DNA of 20,944 bases from Paramacrobiotus richtersi. Lineage: Eukaryota; Tardigrada; Eutardigrada; Parachela; Macrobiotidae. Numbering within the stretch: position 1 is the stretch's first letter; every line of letters starts with the position of its first letter. The notes below the pieces were generated by a model. It searched no databases and was not told the DNA's origin. It saw nothing but the letters and a program-made list of their open reading frames with translations. Below are positions 19,960-20,944 of the stretch, in pieces. The translations under genes were made by a program, and so were the position numbers. Where the stretch lies: contig JAQGAU010001178.1 of the NCBI GenBank assembly GCA_034698045.1, positions 1 to 20,944 on the forward strand, written 5' to 3'.

Positions 19960-20680
19960 GGAAAGTCTTTCTACGGCGCAGATTTATGCGAACAGCTTTT
20001 TCAAGAGCAACGAAGGATTCACTGGATCCTGTCTGAGCGAAGAAGTAGGTTATAAACGTGAAAGAATTGAACCAAGTGGGAATGTGATCAGGACTTGAGG
20101 AAGTTCAAAGGATTATGTTAGCAATTTACAGTTTTCCACCGTGCGGCAGGTTTAGGATCTTGTACAACGCACAACTGAGGCGGAGAATACACAATATACC
20201 GACAACTACATGCATGTACCAATATTGTGAACAAAACGTCTTGATGCTGTCTTGACAGGCATTTCCGGTCTCATGGGATCAAGTGTTACTTCGCACAGCG
20301 TATGATTAATCTGTTTCATGTATAGGTAATAGGAATCGCAATCGGCCGTTGTCGAGACGGGCCACCATAGGTCATCCCCAAATTTGAGTTGTGCGTGGGT
20401 TGATTTATGATCAACAGGCTGATTATCATAATGAACCGCAACGGGTGAAATGTCGGGCAACATCTCCTGCTTAGTATCACTGTGGCTTTTGGCACAGGCA
20501 ACAGCCGCAAAGAGACATCGCTTATTTCACATAGTGTTTTAATCTTTCTGAAGCAGGGTAGCGCGTGGATGAAACGGAGGAGAGGGGGCAAAAGGATTTC
20601 TCCGGAGGATAAATAGATTTGCGTAAACGGCCAAACTTTCCACTAAATGCGGATTGACTGAAATATCAGTACACTTGTGA
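19960..20680 (-). promoter_or_regulatory. Duplicated 5' flank of GPCR gene 3
   Basis: In minus-strand sense it contains caatccgcatttagtgg (near 20655, shared with gene 2), gttgatcataaatcaac (near 20410, shared with gene 1), atggtggcccgtctcg (near 20370), taacacttgatccc (near 20288), atcaagacgttttg, and near the gene cgttgctcttgaaaaagctg with tctgcgccgta. Compared with gene 2 it has about 230 extra bp between the first and third landmarks, so indels have separated the copies. Confidence 0.5.
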
Positions 20681-20943
20681 CGACTACGAGGGTGTGCGCC
20701 CTCGTTCAGGGTCGCGTTCTCCGTCTGTCTGTGTGTTTGCGCCTTGTGCTGGCGGTTTCGTGTGTGGTGACGTGGCTCTGCATGATGATTCACGCAGAGC
20801 ATGCATTTCTGTTTTTTGGTTTTGCCCTCGACTGCGTTGAGCTCGGCGTCTTCTTTAGTCGGTGTGGTCCATTCTGCCATGTGGCAGCATTTCTTTTCTG
20901 GGTTTTCGGCCTGCAATACCCGCAGTGCCCGGCTGATATGCCA
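20539..20943 (-). pseudogene. Right-edge coding fragment, weakly piggyBac transposase-like
   Basis: A minus-strand frame is open from the window edge to a stop at 20539-20541. It contains CCHMAEWTTPTKEDAEL followed by KTKKQKCMLCV and EPRHHTR. A proline/threonine-rich stretch and then a basic Cys-x-x-Cys segment is the pattern at the C-terminus of piggyBac-type transposases before their cysteine-rich domain. The expected further CxxC and final YHT pattern do not follow, and the last third overlaps the duplicated GPCR flank. It is truncated or frameshifted if the assignment is right. No Met is needed because the frame enters from outside the window. Confidence 0.25.
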
Positions 20944-20944
20944 T

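Noticed and set aside
1-20944. CRISPR arrays, bacterial operons, attachment sites, riboswitches
   Set aside because: There are no regularly spaced repeats and no Shine-Dalgarno-led gene strings; the split genes and LINE show this is eukaryotic DNA.

Overview
The window looks like nuclear DNA of an invertebrate animal. Genes are split by short GT-AG introns (62-64 nt in the receptor genes, about 64-500 nt in the large gene), retroelement relics are scattered between them, and no bacterial-style operon is visible. A recognisable axonemal gene, CCDC40, implies motile cilia or a flagellum, which argues against nematodes. A tardigrade or similar invertebrate would fit, but the sequence alone does not settle the species.

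Left part (1-5.1 kb): nine minus-strand exons encode about 715 residues of a CCDC40-like coiled-coil protein. They start at an ATG at 5052 and run off towards the left edge; the last ~200 residues are not found. The splice phases agree at every junction. Left of the last exon (1-1020) there is an unexplained coding-like plus-strand segment and a 79-nt inverted-repeat unit.

Middle and right (5.5-20.7 kb): this is a local expansion of one family of orphan class A (rhodopsin-like) GPCRs. There are three intact two-exon genes: 6405-7518 (+), 14347-15489 (-) and 18821-19959 (-). All share an intron at exactly the same place, inside the TM7 NPxxY-like motif. A decayed fourth copy lies at about 8845-9165 (-). 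Each intact gene also carries a related 5' flank of about 0.4-0.7 kb, so the duplicated unit included the upstream region.

Between the receptors lie mobile and repeat sequences. These are a 5'-truncated LINE with a reverse transcriptase and a restriction-like endonuclease interrupted by one in-frame TAG (about 9.44-11.52 kb, minus), and a very short 3' remnant of a related LINE at about 16.86-16.99 kb (plus). There are also two diverged ~95-bp repeats resembling 5S rRNA (5572-5667 and 12915-13009), a possible solo LTR (about 16.5-16.8 kb), and weak relics at 12.0-12.33 kb and at the right edge.

Nothing here is a clearly new molecular system. The most informative signals are the GPCR gene-plus-promoter duplication, with a frameshifted C-terminal tail in one copy, and the 5S-like dispersed repeat.
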